Of a DNA stretch of 15,731 nucleotides, positions 14,970 to 15,731 are shown piece after piece (positions within the stretch are counted from its first letter, which is position 1; each line of letters starts with the position of its first letter). The position numbers were made by a program, and so were the translations under genes. The stretch covers positions 1-15,731 of the forward strand of contig JADGIF010000181.1 of NCBI GenBank assembly GCA_018985225.1, given 5' to 3'. The DNA is from Amoeboradix gromovi (Eukaryota; Sanchytriomycota; Sanchytriomycetes; Sanchytriales; Sanchytriaceae). The notes under the pieces are model-generated. The model ran no database searches, was not told where the DNA came from, and saw only the letters and a list, made by a program, of their open reading frames with translations.

Positions 14970-15731
14970 AAGACTTGACCACTCGCCGCTCGTAACTCAA
15001 AGATGTTATTGGCTTCTTGGTTAGTTACTGTACATGCGTTCTCATGAACTCTGTTTTCTTGTTTTGAAGGATCTATTGCCCTAATAAGTAGCTCTATCGC
15101 CGATTTCGATGTCTATTTAATCTTGCATCGTTTATATCCTCTACTCGCCTCTTCCTCTTTACAACGGCCTGGTCCTCAAAGTATTTCTTAGCTTAAGGAC
15201 ATCCGCTGTATCTGTTTTTATGCTCTTTAGTATGTCTATATCATTGGCATATAATAGTGTGAAGGGTGTGTATCCCATCATACTGTGCTCATTAGGATTG
15301 TATGGCAGATATGAAATAGGTAGACATTGTCCATGGCTTTTGTAAGGAATATCTCAATGCTATGAGGTTGTTCATTAATGTGCCATACACTCTCTCTACT
15401 GCACTCATTACTGGTGAGCACGGTGCTATGTACTTCTGGAATATAATCATATACCTGCTCACATCTGGGAACTCACCTTTGAATTACTGATGGTTGCCAG
15501 TCACTATAATATGTGGTATACAAAATTTACCTGCCCAATTATCTTTGCTCATGTTTTAGGAGAACGGCTACCGTCATCCATCATTATTAGTATATGTCTG
15601 GCATCACCACCATACCTGCTAGTGTCATTTGCTAGTGTTTCCAGCACATCCATGTACACACGCTCTTGTATGTCAAGTGGCTCTCTTATGGATATCTCAC
15701 TGTGTCTCTTACCAAACCGTTTGCAATTAAT
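14970..15731 (-). pseudogene. Ty3/gypsy integrase core and C-terminal part (element 2), cut by window end
   Basis: The minus strand from the window edge reads NCKRFGKR, EPLDIQERVYMDVLETL, RHILIMMDDGSRSPKT, KFCIPHIIVTGN, FQKYIAPCSP, AVERVYGTLMNNLIAL, MGYTPFTLLYANDIDIL and a basic C-terminal part (VVKRKRRVED, then IGDRATY) to about 14970. These are the blocks of a Ty3/gypsy integrase. Of the D, D, E triad, the first Asp (15650-15648) and the Glu (15396-15394) remain. The second Asp is Gly (15498-15496). Stops and frameshifts lie after SPKT and after FISAIQS, and the spacing between the first two triad positions is shortened. The RT that should precede it lies beyond the window. Confidence 0.87.
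15646..15731. repeat. 86-bp direct repeat, copy 2 (runs to window end)
   Basis: These bases are identical to 10570-10655, in the same orientation. To the left of the match the sequence continues as integrase core, unlike copy 1, where it is broken. The match is still perfect at the last base of the window, so its true length is unknown. Confidence 0.97.

Overview
The window looks like AT-rich nuclear DNA of a small-genome eukaryote, most likely a fungus or close fungal relative. The evidence is a Rho-GEF of the fungal Rom1/Rom2 layout (DH-PH-CNH), a 7-transmembrane protein fused to an RGS domain, a PAR-1/MARK/Kin1-type kinase, and a gene half with very little space between genes. An early-diverging zoosporic lineage (for example Cryptomycota) would fit. 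That placement is inference from gene content, not a database match.

Positions 280-8828 hold five well-preserved protein genes. In order they are a PAR-1/MARK-like kinase (+), a 7TM-RGS protein (-) whose 3' end overlaps the kinase, a DH-PH-CNH Rho-GEF (-) that needs one 19-nt intron to be read through, a lysophospholipid acyltransferase (+), and a WDR5/Swd3 WD40 protein (-). The acyltransferase and WDR5 converge with 9 bases between their stop codons, and a perfect 12-bp palindrome there gives an AATAAA signal on each strand. In two minus-strand genes the TAA stop is itself part of AATAAA. The 7TM-RGS protein, the Rho-GEF and the PAR-1-like kinase are all signalling and polarity components, but nothing in the sequence shows that they are co-regulated.

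Positions 8829-9994 are a transition zone without a recognised gene. It holds one weak candidate for a small spliced gene starting at 8977.

Positions 9995-15731 are a graveyard of Ty3/gypsy-type retrotransposons. One minus-strand element can be followed from Gag (about 13728) through zinc knuckle, protease, reverse transcriptase and RNase H to the integrase N-terminal zinc-binding region (10570), with many stops, frameshifts and lost catalytic residues. It ends abruptly against a plus-strand RT/RNase H fragment. A second minus-strand integrase core plus C-terminal part runs from the window end to about 14970. The two integrase pieces share an identical 86-bp stretch (10570-10655 and 15646-15731), and together they cover one complete integrase. 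This suggests head-to-tail copies of one element, or a circular or tandem 5,076-bp unit. A chromodomain-like fragment lies between them. No intact long terminal repeat, tRNA, rRNA or CRISPR array was recognised.
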